DNA of 64,000 nt from Diabrotica undecimpunctata (lineage: Eukaryota > Arthropoda > Insecta > Coleoptera > Chrysomelidae). The notes under the pieces were generated by a model. It was not told the origin of the DNA and ran no database searches. It saw only the letters and a program-made list of their open reading frames with translations. Each line of letters opens with the position of its first letter. Position 1 is the stretch's first letter. This document shows, piece by piece, positions 21,359 through 33,640 of this stretch. The stretch spans positions 51,799,481-51,863,480 of the forward strand of contig NC_092807.1 in NCBI RefSeq assembly GCF_040954645.1, in the 5' to 3' direction. A program made the position numbers and the translations under genes.

Positions 21359-22500
21359 TTAATCATCGTATGAAGATGACTCGTCGGCTGATGAAGAGCT
21401 ATCGCGATCACTATTATTTACATTAATAATTAATGGTTCAACCGAAATGTACACTCTTGTGTCTAAGTCCCACATTCTATCTTCTTCTTTTATTGTGTGT
21501 TTTATACAATTTTTCCAAGACTCAGGTGTGACATTTTTTATGGCAGTAGCTAACAAGCACTTCACCTCCTCCATTTTAAAACTCAAGTTTTCTCTTGCCG
21601 CTTGGTTTTTTATTTGAGCCTATATAAGCTCGATAGGGTTCAGCTCACAATGATAAGGAGGGAGGCGATGTACAATTATGTTGTTTGCACGAGCCATTTC
21701 ATCGACTGCATATTTCTTGAAAACGGGTATATGTATCCTCGCTAGGTTTAATAATAATTGTACTTTCAACATGTTGTCATCGAATGGTATATTTTTTTGA
21801 GAGAGCCAATTGATGATTTCACCTTTTTGCCAGGCAGTCGTTGGTGATGGCTCCAACCGTCGACTGTGGTATGACGCATTGTCCATAACAACGACAGAAT
21901 TTGCTTCAAGGTTTGGTAGAATATTTGAAAACCAACCTTCGAATCTTTGAGCGTCCATTTCCTCATGGTAATCGTTGGTTTTCTTGGATTCGAGTAGTAA
22001 CAAGCTGTTATTCAAAAAACCCGACTTGCTGCCTGTATGTGTTATTATGAGCCTCCGTCCTTTACCCACTGGTGTTTTTAAACCTAATGAAAGCTCTTCA
22101 ATGAAGGCTTGTCGACGACTTTTAATTTCCAAATTTTGCCACACCTTTAAGACATTATGACTTTGATTTAGCCAAGTTTCATCTAAATAGTATACTTTTT
22201 ATCCTTCACGATGATACTCTCGGATTTTTTTTAAGTTTTATTTCTCCGAAACAAAACAATTTCATCTTTTTCTAAAAGTACACTATTCCTGCTGCTTTTC
22301 ATATATTTAATGTTTATTTGTTCTAATGTTCGCAATAAAACACGTCGTGATATTTTGGGTATTGAATTATCAGAATTTATTTCAACTTTAACTTTCTTAA
22401 AGATTGGGATTTCGTTCCGAAAAAAGAAAGCATGAAATTTCGTCGGAATAGCATATTTGGTATGATGTAGTATATCTTTTCTAAGTAAAAATATTAAGAG
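21359..22500 (-). pseudogene. IS630/Tc1/mariner-superfamily DDE transposase, nearly intact
   Basis: The minus strand encodes a DDE_3-type transposase. A 174-codon frame (21620-22144) carries VVVMDNASYHS, with the second catalytic Asp, and LPPYHCELNPIEL with the catalytic Glu. After one in-frame TAG, where family members have Trp (NPIELIWAQIK), the frame continues AQIKNQAARENLSFKMEEV and ends in an acidic SSSADESSSYDD tail at 21359. Upstream (22150-22500) the N-terminal half is present with a stop and frameshift. The enzyme would cut and paste a TA-targeting transposon. Terminal inverted repeats were not identified. One nonsense change at the C-terminal stop makes it a recent pseudogene. Confidence 0.75.
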
Positions 22501-23079
22501 AATAAAAGTTTTGATTCTAAAAGTATGTCGAGTGGGAAATAAAAAAAATTGAACGTATTAAACGAGCACTGAAAGACGTATGTGGCGTCCTTCAGCATTT
22601 TTAGTGGCGAATTTAGATTTCTCGTCCCAAAAAACTCCAGCTTACCAAATTTAGTGTTGTTATCCCATGCCTGTCAAGAAATATTCAAAAATAAAAGTTT
22701 AACTTTGACACCCTTTATTTTGGTTATTATCAACTTTCGTACTAAAGTAAGTTAGTTTAAATCGGCCTATTTTAATTGCAGGAATCTAAGAATAAGTTAT
22801 GGCCATTCGTTACCAAATACCATGTATATTATATTAATATATATAATAACCCAAATGTCAATAATAATCATATTAAAATTAACATAATTATAAATAGGTA
22901 CATATTTATTTAATACAAGTAGCTTTGTCGTAACTTCTTATGACATTTTTCGTACGCCATTGGAAGACCTACAATAGCGATGGACCGTCACTATTACTTC
23001 TAAGAATTTACTGCCTACAAATTAGAAACTTTAGTATAGTCAATATAACTTATGTATGAACGCTGACGGTTAACAGAGG

Positions 23080-24600
23080 TGATGGTTAATAGAGAGACGG
23101 ATAATCGAGGTTCCACTGTACAGTTTTATTTTTTTACTACAAAACATTCTATAATTTAAACTGAGTATTTATTCAACACATATGTCACATGTATAGTCCT
23201 TTGAATTTTCTCTCGCAGCGCAAGGGGCTTGGGCCCAACCCAAACAAGATGCACATTGATACCACAAATCTCTATCCTTCCCGAATTCTCCACAAATTAG
23301 ACAGATGTTCTCTGGACTAGTCTGATCCACATCGTCTAGTTCATCATTATCACAGATGTCTTTCTCGTCATATTCCGATTCCTCCGTTTCACTTTCTTGA
23401 TGTTAAATCTTCTTAACATAGATTGATTTTTGGCCTTTTTGCCAAACATTTGTTTTTTGTAGCAGCTACCTTATTCCCGTTTCCCTATTTCCTCTTCAAG
23501 TCAGCTTCTTCGAGAATATTCTTCATCTGTGTGGATGTCAGGATTTCAGATCGTTTCTTTGTAGACGTCTTCTTTGTAGTTTTTTTTGAGATTGTGTGGA
23601 CTTTTTGTAGTGGTAATAAATCCAAAAAAGAAACATTGGCTTTTGATGCTCCAGGAAGTGGATATATTTCAGAATTTACTTGTTGGACTGCCTCTGGAGT
23701 AATGTTGCCCTTTCATGAATAACCTGATCTTTCAGTTGCTCGGTATCAGATGCTGTATGTTCTTCAAGTATTAATAAAACAGGGGACTGTGGATTACAAT
23801 GGATATAATATAAAGTAACCGCTCACAAAAACACCTCGTTATTTATCTAGCTATTGTCGGAGCAGTGACATATTGCACATATCGGGCCAATATTTTGAAG
23901 TTTTGTATATCCTCTCCCTGGGGAAGATGAACATTGGTGGAATGTATCCTCCAGACGCACTCATCGCACACACTATTATAAGGGACTTTCCTCTTTCAAA
24001 CGAGATTGCAGAACCTACTTTCTGTCACTTTGGGCTTAAAATTCTTGAAGGTTTTTGTACCGTCGTTAGTCCAGTCTCGTCAACGTTATGCATTTGATCT
24101 GTAGGAATTGAAGCAATATTAGAATAAAATCTCTTTACATCGATTTTATTCAAGGCGATTATTCGATTAACACTTGTCCCTTGTGGTTTTCTCATACTTA
24201 CTTCTTGGTTTTTCTTTAAGAACAAAGTTACCCAGTCTTTTCCAGCAAGTTCAGTCTCGTTACAAAAATTGTGCCTGATTTCATTTGTATCTGCATATTT
24301 ATACACCAATTGTCTCAGGTCTCTGATAGTGATGCCATAAAACATTTTAGCTAACTTCAAGATAAGATATGTTTAGTCAATTCTTTCTCCTGTTCTTTCA
24401 TAAAGATGGACTTTTGACCGAATTTAGACATTGATCTCTGATTCATTCGTAGTTTATAACGAAAAGTCGCCACGAAGATGTTGAAACTTCGTCTAACTTC
24501 TCTAATTTTTCTGCCTGAGCTACTAGAGCTGTTTGAAGAACCTCATCTGCAATATTGCTACGAGTAGGTACTTTTCGAACATATGTTCTAGGTATCTGCA
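23080..24600 (-). pseudogene. pogo/jerky-like transposase with zinc-finger tail and TIR
   Basis: From about 24600 the minus strand reads IPRTYVRKVPTRSNIADEVL, the N-terminal HTH part of an insect pogo-like family. The frame at 24025-24360 carries NFCNETELAGKDWVTLFLKK and the catalytic entry IPTDQMHNVDETGLTT with its first Asp region. Then come GGYIPPMFIFPR-like pieces (23900-23960), a basic Lys-rich linker (23420-23640) and a cysteine-rich PHD-like tail (about 23180-23310) with WYQCASC and WAQAPCA-like words. Frameshifts separate the pieces. At 23090-23117 lies GGATAATCGAGGTTCCACTG followed by TA, a pogo/Tigger TIR in inverse orientation to the one at 8463. Confidence 0.65.
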
Positions 24601-24679
24601 ATTAAAAAATTAGCGTTAGATACTTATATTTACACTTGTTATTTGTTATTTTTGTAGAAAGCAAGACTATATAGGCTAT

Positions 24680-26480
24680 AGCAGCGATTCTCAAACTTTT
24701 TTTACACGTACCACTTTTATAACTTCTGCGTCAATCGCTTACCACATATTCAAAAAGTAGATAATAAAATTTACTAATTTTGGCAAAAATGTATTTATTT
24801 AAAAAAGGGCATTATAAATGTTACAAAATAAAACTCACAGTCTAACCCAGTCCAAAAATTCAGTGAGAAGGATGGTTCTGCATAGCTATAACAAATGAAT
24901 CGATATCAGGATCAATTGTGCTTAGTTTCATTCGTAAATTTGGATTAAGATTCAGCCTACTGCGAAATTTTTTTTTCACTTGTAGCATAGCAGAAAATCC
25001 AGGTTCACACAGGTAGGTGGTCGTAAAAGGAAGTAAAAATAACAATGCTTTTTTTGATGGCTGGATATTCATTTTTAATATTTAGCCAGAATTCGGCTAA
25101 TTCTAATTTTGAAAACTCTATTTTCAAACTTCCATCACAAGATAATTCTATTAAAGACTCTTTTTCATCCTATTTTAATGTTTCAGGAATGCTATCCAAA
25201 ATAAATGGTTGTCGTATCCAAAGAAACTGAGCATAGTCTTCGTCAAAATATTCTTTAAAACTATCAATTAGGATTTGACAATGCTGTTTTATGCTAAAAA
25301 ATAAGATCATATTTAATCTTTATTTCATGCTCAACCACAAAATTTTCTAAGTTGGTAAACGACCGCAAGTCTTTGTTTGAAACACTATTTTTCATCATAT
25401 AACATTTCTTGATAAAAGCATTTATTTTGTCGTTTACAGAAAATCTATTATGAGATTTACCTTGTAAGCTTAAGTTTAGGTCATTTAATCGATTAAATAT
25501 GTCTGTTAAGTAAGCTAGTGTTGTGAGCCACAATTCATCTAGTAACCGATCACGCAGTTCAAAATTGGTTTTCATTAAAAACACATGTACTTCAGAATGC
25601 AACTCGAATAACCTGTTCAACATTTTTCCTTCTGATAACCATCTTACGTCTGTGTGTAGGAATCAATGAATATGATCACTTCCCATTTCAGAGCATAGTT
25701 TTAAAAATAAACGCGAGTTTAAAGCTCGAGATTTTATGAAATTGACTATCTGAACGGTTTCATGGAACACATGTTCAAATTCATCTAGCATTCGCTTTGC
25801 TACCAAAGCTTCTCTCTGTGGATACTACAATGGGTAAAAGTACAATTTTCTGCAACCAGTTTTACTTTGGCAGTTACACCTTCGTATTTTCCTGTCATGG
25901 CTCGGGCACCATCTGAACATAAAACAACGCATTGTTTCCAGTCTAGTCCATTTTCCACAAAAAAATCATTGATTTTCTTGAATATTTCATCGGCAGTAGT
26001 TCGTTCCGTTAACGCCTCACTAATTAAGTACTCGTCTTCGATTTTGGTTTGAAATATATATCGTACATAAACCATAAGCTGAGCATAGTTTGTTACATCT
26101 GTGCTCTCATCAAGTTGTATTGCAAAAAAAATACTATTTTTTATCCGGTTTATCGGTTTTTCTTTAACATTTAATACCATTATTTCAATCCTACGACGTA
26201 CGGTATCATTGGATAATGATAATGGTATAATACTAAGCTGTTTACCTGAATTCTCCCCAAAAATACACGTTACCATATCTTGTGCGGCAGGCAGAACTAG
26301 TTCTTCATCGATGGTGTGTGCTTTTACTAATCTAAGGCTTTTACACACTTCGCATTTCTTAAACTCACGAGGAAGAATGTCTCTACTGCTTTTTGGTTGC
26401 TGCCGGTGAAATTCGACATTAATTTTTTTGTAAATTGAATGTAAATCCCATATTAATGTATTCAGGATCATATTCCCTAA
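24680..26480 (-). pseudogene. hAT (Buster/ZBED5-like) transposase pseudogene
   Basis: On the minus strand, 25800-26471 encodes 223 residues matching the N-terminal catalytic half of hAT proteins: AHTIDEELVLPAAQDM, SNDTVRRRI, IQLDESTDVTNYAQLMVYVR and VVLCSDGARAMTGK-like blocks. These include the first catalytic Asp (LDEST) and the second (SDGARA). After a frameshift, 25294-25623 carries the middle region (LNRLFELHSEVHVFL, FNRLNDLNLSLQG). Finally 24860-25072 holds the C-terminal dimerisation block LLPFTTTYLCEPGFSAM. A hAT-type terminus CAGCGATTCTCAAAC lies at 24680. The BED-finger N-terminus was not identified. At least two frameshifts make it inactive. Confidence 0.8.
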
Positions 26481-26753
26481 CCGCCACTTTTAGTTTTTTG
26501 AACGAACTGTTTTTTTATTTCTTTAGCATTACATGTCATATAGAGACTCTTGCCGCTGAATATTTTTTGGGAATAAACCACTAGGAGTATAGGTAATTAA
26601 AATTACACATATGTATTTTGTTATTATCATTTTTACTTCCAATGGACTACCTAAGTTGTCACAATGTGAGGGGATTTTAAAAACTTTTTCAAACATTTCT
26701 AATTTGTGTGTATTTGTCCCATAAGAAGTTGGAAGTATTGGTTTTTTCAATAC

Positions 26754-27337
26754 TGTTTGATTAAAACTTTAATTATTTTTTTACTGCTTTTCAAGGTATT
26801 TTGTTATTGTGTTTATCAGGGTTATTACAAAATAATTCAATAAACCATTGAATTTATTTAAGAAGTTGTAAAATATTAAAATTAATGTTTTATTCTTTTA
26901 TCGTTGCAAGTGATTTTATCCTGTAAAAGAATAAAGATATTCTTTTTCTCGTAGTTTAAGTTGTATTATAACATTCTGTGGACACCTTTATATCAATTTT
27001 TTTTTTAATGTTGTAATAGTTTTTGAGTTTATTTTTTAAATCCGGGCATATAATGAACATAGTAAACATGTGTTGAAGATATCTAGTATTACTAAACTTT
27101 TCAGTAATTACAAAAAAAACTACTCTTAACTATTTAAACTACGAGAAAACGAAAATATTTAGTCCTTTGGGGGATAAAATCACTAGCACTTAAAAAAGAA
27201 TAAAACATTAATTTAAATATTTTTTAACTTGGTAAATAAGTTTAATGATTTGTTGATTAATTTTAAAATAACCCCGAGAAAAACAACAAGAAATGCCTTA
27301 AAATACGGTTAAAAATAATTAAAGTTTTAATCAAACA
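26754..27337. repeat. Inverted-repeat element, arms about 230 bp
   Basis: The left arm (26754-26985) and right arm (27105-27337) are reverse complements with scattered mismatches, centred near 27045. Shared words include tgtttgattaaaac at the outer ends, attaatgttttattctttt mid-arm and tctcgtagttta inside. No coding capacity. From 27340 to 28500 nothing else is recognised; it is very AT-rich. Confidence 0.65.
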
Positions 27338-28499
27338 ATAACATAACCTTAAAATATGAACATTCATAGTAAATATCTTAATACTTTGGTATTCCTTCCT
27401 CACAAATTCACGAACAACAAATAATACCAATCGCACATAATGAATGTTTATAACCAAAAGTCTTTATTTATTCTTCAAACAATTAAAAAAAAAGCAATAT
27501 TTCCAACCTCTTATGGGACAAATATACACAAATTATTAAAACTAGTTTTTTCTACTATTTTGATAATTTGAATCATATAATCAAATGACACGTTCGCTAA
27601 AAAAGTCGTCCCATAAATTCATCTGAAAATACTGACAATACATTTTAAATTTTTATATTTTAAAAGTTACAAATTAATTTCTTTTCGCTTAATTGTATTT
27701 TGTACACGGTTTCCGATCGAGAAAAAAGTGAAATCAAAAAGTAACTGTATAATTTCGGTTATCTTCACGAAAATTTTTAATAAAATACATTTTATTTATA
27801 AACTTTATTAACAACACTTTATCGATCGACGCGTAGTATTAATTTTTGTCACGTTTACACCTTTATATATTTTTTATTTATTAGCCTATGATATGTATGT
27901 GTTACATTTGTCCTAGAAAAATAAATATGTAAACTGTCCTATTTAAGTATGTAATATATGCATTTAAAATATCACAATATTTGTTAGGTATAAACTTGTT
28001 GGTAGATTAACAAAATTACATTTAGCAATAATTCTTTATAAAATAAAATATTTATAAACTCAATTTGCGTAGGTTCATAATGTTAATAACATATTTTTTT
28101 AGCAAAATAGCATAGAGATAACAGGCTGACAAGAAATAACGTAGTACTAATTTTAAGTATTTTTATATTAGTGTAGAACAATTTAAAATGCGTATTTAAT
28201 AATATTATTTCGTAATTGAACATATTCACTTTGTTTGAATACAGTTTTTATTTAAACTGTTTAATTTTTTTTTATTTTCCATTACTCAACAAATGGGGAC
28301 TGTCTAATTTCTAATATAATTCTTTTGTTCCAACTAACCATTTTCAAATACGTGCAAAATATTTGCGGATCAGAAATAGTTTCAAGTTTTCACGTTTAAA
28401 TATCGACACTATTTGATCCGACAAATTTAAATCCATATTATTTATCATTCAGAATTTGTTGTGAGAATTACCGAGTTTAAAGGATGTCCATTAATACAA

Positions 28500-28960
28500 T
28501 ACAGTCATCATAAATTAGCCTATATTTGTCCACTGTTGAACGTAGGCTTCCCGTAAAACTTTTCATCTATTTCTATCTTGAGCTTCTTACATCCAATTTG
28601 TGATGCGCTTTATATCATCCTTCCATCTAGTTGGTGGTCGTCCTCTGCTTCGATGTGCCTCTTGCCTTGTTCGTAATTTCGGAATATTTCTGGTCCATTT
28701 ATCCTGTGTTAATCTGGCAACATGTCCGGCCCAAGCCCATTTAGCCTGGCTAGTCTTTCAACTGCATCCGTGACTCTTGTTCTTATTTCTAGGTTTGGTA
28801 CTGTATTTATTGTTTTTTTTTGTACTATATCTTTATTTATTGTTCTTTTTGTCAGAGTTAGTATTTCTGCACCATATGTACAGACCGATAAAACACATTG
28901 GTTAAAAACCGTTTTTGCCGATATGTAATACAACTCATTCCTCAATGTCAAGAGGAAGTA
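28500..28960 (-). pseudogene. RTE C-terminal fragment
   Basis: The minus strand reads VFNQCVLSVCTYGAEILTL, then PNLEIRTRVTDAVERLARL. After frameshifts there is a degraded GHV/GRPP/W region down to about 28500. These are the thumb and C-terminal blocks of RTE-clade ORFs, truncated at the 5' end. A stop and several indels interrupt it. Confidence 0.65.
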
Positions 28961-29751
28961 ACCATTCTGAGGACTTGCATGTTGAGTCAGATTGCGTTGA
29001 AGAACATGTTGGAGCCGTGCTGTTGGTAATGGATTTCATTTTCTTGAAGGAGAATTTTCAACACCATGACCTGGCTAAAAATGGGTACTAGGTGGATTGG
29101 GCGATAATTATTGAAATCAAGTTTATTGTCTTTCTTGAAAATAAGAATAACCGAAGCCAATTTTCACGATAAAGGGAGATAACCTTGATCAAAAGAGGTA
29201 AGCATTATGAGGGATAGAGCGGTTGCTACATATATTGTGTGGATTTTTTAAGAAATAAGAAGGTTAGTCCGTTCTTGGTAATATATACATTATTTGAGGA
29301 ACGGGTTCCGCGAAAACCTGGGAGAAAAATAACGTTGAAGATTCCGAGGATCATTTATTCGAAGAAAGATCTATCCTCTTTTTGAAATAATGTTATGGAG
29401 ACTTTGGAAAGTAAATATATACAAATTTACCGGTAATATTTTTTTATTATTACCACTTGCAATGACAGATTTTTCCAATTCTGTTTTTAGGTTTAGCAAA
29501 AGGGATCTAGTTCCTTTATATGTTTGCCAAACCTTCCGCTTATATCGGATTAAGCGTGTAGCGGAAAAGTTAATCCAATGTTTTAATTAATTTTTGCACA
29601 GTTGACGTTACAGAAACAGAAATAGCTGTATCAAGAAAAGAGTACCACATTGACAATGAACCTGTGCTATTAAAAAAGATAGATTGTCGAGCTGGTATAA
29701 AACAGAATTAACATTAACAAAATGCATTTTATAAATGTTTTAATTACTATT

Positions 29752-29845
29752 TAAATGGGAATAAGCCACAATTAAAGGTTAAAATACGTTTATTGACGTT
29801 TCAATTTCCACTTCGGAAATCGTTCTCAAAATACAAACATTAGTA
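29752..29845 (-). repeat. Half-copy of a palindromic element with degenerate hammerhead
   Basis: This block (atgggaataagccacaatt at the left, ending cgttctcaaaatac) is homologous to one arm of the palindrome at 35536-35683. On the minus strand it has a perfect stem GAUUUCC/GGAAAUU with a GAAGU loop, followed by GAAAC-GUC and AAUAAA. This is the stem II, GAAA, tiny stem III and GUC layout of Penelope-type hammerheads. The CUGANGA strand is replaced by UUGAGAA, so it is probably inactive. Confidence 0.5.
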
Positions 29846-30226
29846 AATTAAACAAATTTTGTTTTTTGTTACTTAGTGAAAAATTCTTCTAATAATTTAA
29901 TTTTATCTGACTCATCTATATTGACAATTCAGACATGCATTATACATTTTAAAGTAGACGACTTTAAAATGATATTGCCAATATTGTTAAGTTGCGTTCC
30001 TGAGACGACTTTACTTATAAGATAGTTCATTCGATTACATGAAATCAACTTTAACTTGAGAATATCCGTCAGAAAAGATCATAACATGTAATTCGTCTTT
30101 AAAAAGACAAATACATGCCATGATGACAGTAAAATTCTCCTGTTAGTGATTCCATAGTAAATTATGAGGGAAAAACCAGGAAAAAACCTCATAATACTAT
30201 CCCGACATGGTAAGTATTTGATCGTG

Positions 30227-30426
30227 CATTTAGTTTACCCTCAATAAACACCAAATTCCGATTTTATATGTTTGTTATTTAAAAAACATAAATGATGTAT
30301 TCTCTATATGTTAGTGACTTAGGAATACTGGTAAGTCAGTAACATATAGAGAATACATCATTTATGTTTTTTAAATAACAAACATATAAAATCGGAATTT
30401 GGTGTTTATTGAGGGTAAACTAAATG
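30227..30426. repeat. 200-bp near-perfect palindrome
   Basis: Arms of about 92 bp (catttagtttaccctcaata outward; ctatatgtta inward) flank a short centre around 30326. It abuts a piggyBac coding fragment that resumes at 30430, so it may have inserted into that gene. Some of its words (tttacc, aataaacacc) resemble the hairpins at 34206-34440. Confidence 0.85.
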
Positions 30427-30427
30427 G

Positions 30428-30856
30428 AAACTAAAAAGTGGCGTGGATACGGTTGACCAAAAATGTGTCTCTTACATGACACAAAGGATTACCAGAAGAT
30501 GGCCATTAGCAATATTTTTTCGCATACAAGATTTAGCTGGAATAAATTCCGAAGTTATTTATAACTGCACTAAGCTAGATATGTTGCCACAAAGGAGAAA
30601 ATTCTTACTTGAATTAGGTTTCTCCCTGATTAGGGATCATTTAGAAGACCGAGCGAAGATACTAACACTTCCAAAAGATGTAAGAGAATCTCTGCTGCCT
30701 TTTCAAATTGCCAACGAACAAGAAGTGGATGGTGCCATATATGAAGTGCGCATAAAAACAATAAAACGACCGTTTCCTGTGACTCATGCCAACAATTTGT
30801 TTGCAAAAATCGTAATGAGAAAAAAATTTAGTATAATATGTGTTTGTATCCTTTAA
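30428..30856 (+). pseudogene. piggyBac-family transposase C-terminal fragment
   Basis: The frame reads SGVDTVDQKCVSYMTQRITR and then RWPLAIFFRIQDLAGINSEV. This is the conserved third-Asp block of DDE_Tnp_1_7 (piggyBac) transposases, G-V-D-x-x-D-Q followed by RRWPL. No proper start codon exists; the frame emerges directly from the palindrome to its left. The tail of about 90 residues lacks the usual cysteine-rich domain. It is an isolated fragment unrelated in position to the piggyBac element at 60740-63183. Confidence 0.75.
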
Positions 30857-30896
30857 TGGAAGAAGACCAATTTAATTATATTGTATTTAGATATTT

Positions 30897-31508
30897 TTAA
30901 AAGGTAAAAGAAATAATAAATTAGACTTACTCACAATCAATTTAATTTAACTATCAGACGACCGGTTTCGCTTTCTACAATATGCAAAGCATCTTCAGGT
31001 CACGATACAAAGTTAAATTAATGCTGAAAATAATAAACCCATATTAGGGTGTTGTCTAATAAAGGTAAAACAAAGATAGGTGATATAAATTATATAAATT
31101 ATATAAATTACAGTAATTATGCCAATATTACATGTCTGTGGTTTTTAAAAACGAATAAAATGTTTAAGCAGACAAGGTAAGACCCACAAATTGGTAAAAT
31201 AGTCTATTAAACTGTAATGAAATAATAAATAAACAAATAAATAAAACATTACTTACATGCCGGTACTCTATTAATTGATGGTTGAAAGAACATGGTTCAA
31301 ACTATCTTGTATTGTTGATTGGAGAACTCAAGTTAACTATTGTAATTGTTTAACAGTAAACGGGGAAGTTCTTGAGGAGACAGATTTTATCCAATGAAGT
31401 AGAGATAGGTAAATGTAATTGTTTGTTTGATAAAAGTAATGTTCTATACCATTAAGTTCTTTAAAGTTATTTATATTTATTCTGGAGATATATTTATGAA
31501 ATGTGTAT
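30897..31508 (-). mobile_element. Penelope-like pLTR, single-arm copy
   Basis: This 0.6-kb sequence is closely similar, with scattered substitutions and small indels, to each arm of the palindrome at 38601-39829, from aggtaaaagaaataataaatt to gagatatatttatgaaat. After 31508 it diverges into unique AT-rich sequence. It carries the same hammerhead ribozyme on the minus strand. No RT or GIY-YIG endonuclease ORF is visible next to it. Confidence 0.75.
30951..31008 (-). ncRNA. Hammerhead ribozyme, Penelope type
   Basis: The minus strand has CTGAAGA (CUGANGA core), stem II GCTTT/AAAGC closing an 11-nt loop, GAAA, and a tiny stem III AC-CG-GT. The cleavage triplet is GTC, and stem I GTC/GAC is extended by TGAT/ATCG with one G-U. 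Every core position is conserved. It is the same motif as in both arms of the palindrome at 38601-39829. Confidence 0.8.
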
Positions 31509-31736
31509 TATTTATTGAGATTTTAATTTTGTTTTGGAAGGTGATAGTTGTGAGACAACGAATAAGAATAGATGTACAAATTGTGTGGGTGTGCAATTAT
31601 ATCAGCTTGTAATTATCAAATTTCTTTGATAAAGTGATGTTACAATATGTGGCCAACAACAATTTGCCAATTTGTAATGGGATTACTGAGACTTGGTTTA
31701 ATTGGGCTGGAAACGTTACTTGCTGTCTTCGATACC

Positions 31737-33640
31737 TCATGAAGTCCACTTCATACATATTTTGATTATTGAAATCGGTCTTATAAAAGAACTTTCCAAT
31801 GTGTTCTTGTTGGACTTGTAGGAAAACACATGTTGACAGTAGAACAGGGTCTTTATTAACATTTTTTTTCTACTTACAAAAGGTGGATTAGATGACAATT
31901 TCTTATCGAACAGCGTTTTGAAGTTTTTGAAATCTGCAAGTTCCATATTGTGCACTGTGTATTTACCTGATGTTTGCCTAACTAGTTGTTGCCAGTCCCA
32001 TGGTGTTAAAATGGCCAAATTGGAGAGTTTCTTTCTTTTTATTTCGATTAAAGCATGAACAGTGTCTGCTTCCATATGTGTGTGCCCTTTCAGTAAAAAC
32101 TTTTGAGTGATCGTCTTTATTTGCAGTATCCAAAAATAGCACATTATAATACTTATATTTTTATTTTGTCCATAGCAGTTATCGGTCCAAAGAGTGATGT
32201 CCCCTACTTGACTACTTGGAATTGTATTGTCAGCCCATTTCAAAATTGACGAGGCAATTTCATTTGCACCTCGGGCCCCTTTCGATTCGTCCCACAATAT
32301 ACATTGTACAAAAGAATCACTGGCATCATGTAATGTAAAATTTAATGTCCAAAGCTTCCTTTTGCAGAAACTAATACAATTGTTTGTTAGTGGTGAAGGC
32401 AAACATTTTTGCAAATCACCAGATAGTACTTTGTATCTTGGTGACTCTTTAGCTATTATAAAGTCCAATTGTTTTAAGTTATACCGAGTTTTAGATTCAA
32501 TTAGGAGAGCATCATGATCAGCCTGTACAATGGTTAGTTCATCTGCAGTAAGATTATTTTTAAATTGAGTGGTGAATGTACTGCATGTATCGCAAATGTC
32601 TCTTTCGGGCGGTTTACCCGAAACGACCACTTGAAGTCTATATTAAAAATATCTGCGTACAACCACTTTTTTGCTCTGAGCTTTGGATCTACATGTCTTT
32701 CATTGCATTCATCAATGTACAGTTGATACATCTTTTCTATTGTAAGTTCTGTGCCCAGATAATCTCTCTTACTCCTTTCTCTGGAATAATGACTCTCGTA
32801 TTTTGGGAATGATTTAATATGTTGATGTATACTATTTATGATTTCGGTAGGAGTTTTATTGGCTGGCGTGTGTCTACCTCTTTGATCAGGTTTTATTAAA
32901 CCTCCTGGCTCAATTTTTTTCAACATATTTACTACTACTAAATTAGATATACAAAGTGTGTTTAAAAAGATAACCTTGCACACCTTCAATAGCTGATTGT
33001 TCACTGTAAGATGGTAATGTAGTGTACTTATTATTTTTAGATTTGGTAGAATTTAGATCTTTTTTCTTGATCGAAGAGTAGGTTGGATGTCGATACATGA
33101 GAAGATAAATTGCTTTTTAAGATCTGAAACGTTTGTCTCAGTCCAGTATGAGTTGAACATTTTTTGTCTTTCGTATTCTGGCAATCTTTCAGAGTATTTC
33201 ATGCGACACATGCAAGAAGGCTTTAACATTTTTGCAGGCATGTCTTTGCCTCTTTTACTGAGATACTCTTTTCCACCAGCTATTTTTCGTTTGCGAACAT
33301 TACAGGCTCAATTTTGTTCATTTACTACACGTTTTTTACCTTTTTGTTTGCACTTAGTTATATTTTGTACCTTTCTTTTAACACTTTTCTCTTCTAAAAT
33401 AACTTCATTATGTTCATTGAAATTGCCTGCATCACTGCTTAGGGATAAATCGTCCTGAAGAAGATTTTTTTTATTGCCCCACTAATCGTAGGAGTAATAA
33501 TAGCTTTCTCTTTTACCTTTGTTTTCGCTGGTTTACTTATACGTCTCATATCATTGTCGTCCGATTCTGAGCTTTCACCTCTTAGAGGCTCATAGATTTT
33601 ATCAATATCCGAATTTTCATCTCCAAACAAATTATCATTT
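31737..33640 (-). pseudogene. DUF7869-like transposase-related protein pseudogene
   Basis: Minus-strand frames in order: an acidic N-terminal region (33439-33630), a cysteine-containing CMCRMKYSERLPEYERQKMF block followed by a W and an FI-type motif (33053-33241), a segment GRHTPANKTPTEIINSIHQH with a Tyr-rich region (32534-32920), then a long frame (31737-32630). The last carries CDTCSTF, the acidic WTDNCYGQNKN and LLKGHTHMEADTVH. The D-N-C-x-G-Q-N-K-N and G-H-T-x-x-x-x-D pair is typical of a widespread insect/cnidarian uncharacterised family (DUF7869-like) that looks like an RNase H-fold transposase. Sola-type transposases are an alternative. Frameshifts separate the pieces. Function is inferred only. 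Confidence 0.55.

Noticed and set aside
30227..30426. Hammerhead ribozyme in the 200-bp palindrome
   Set aside because: No CUGANGA or GAAA core in either strand near the centre.
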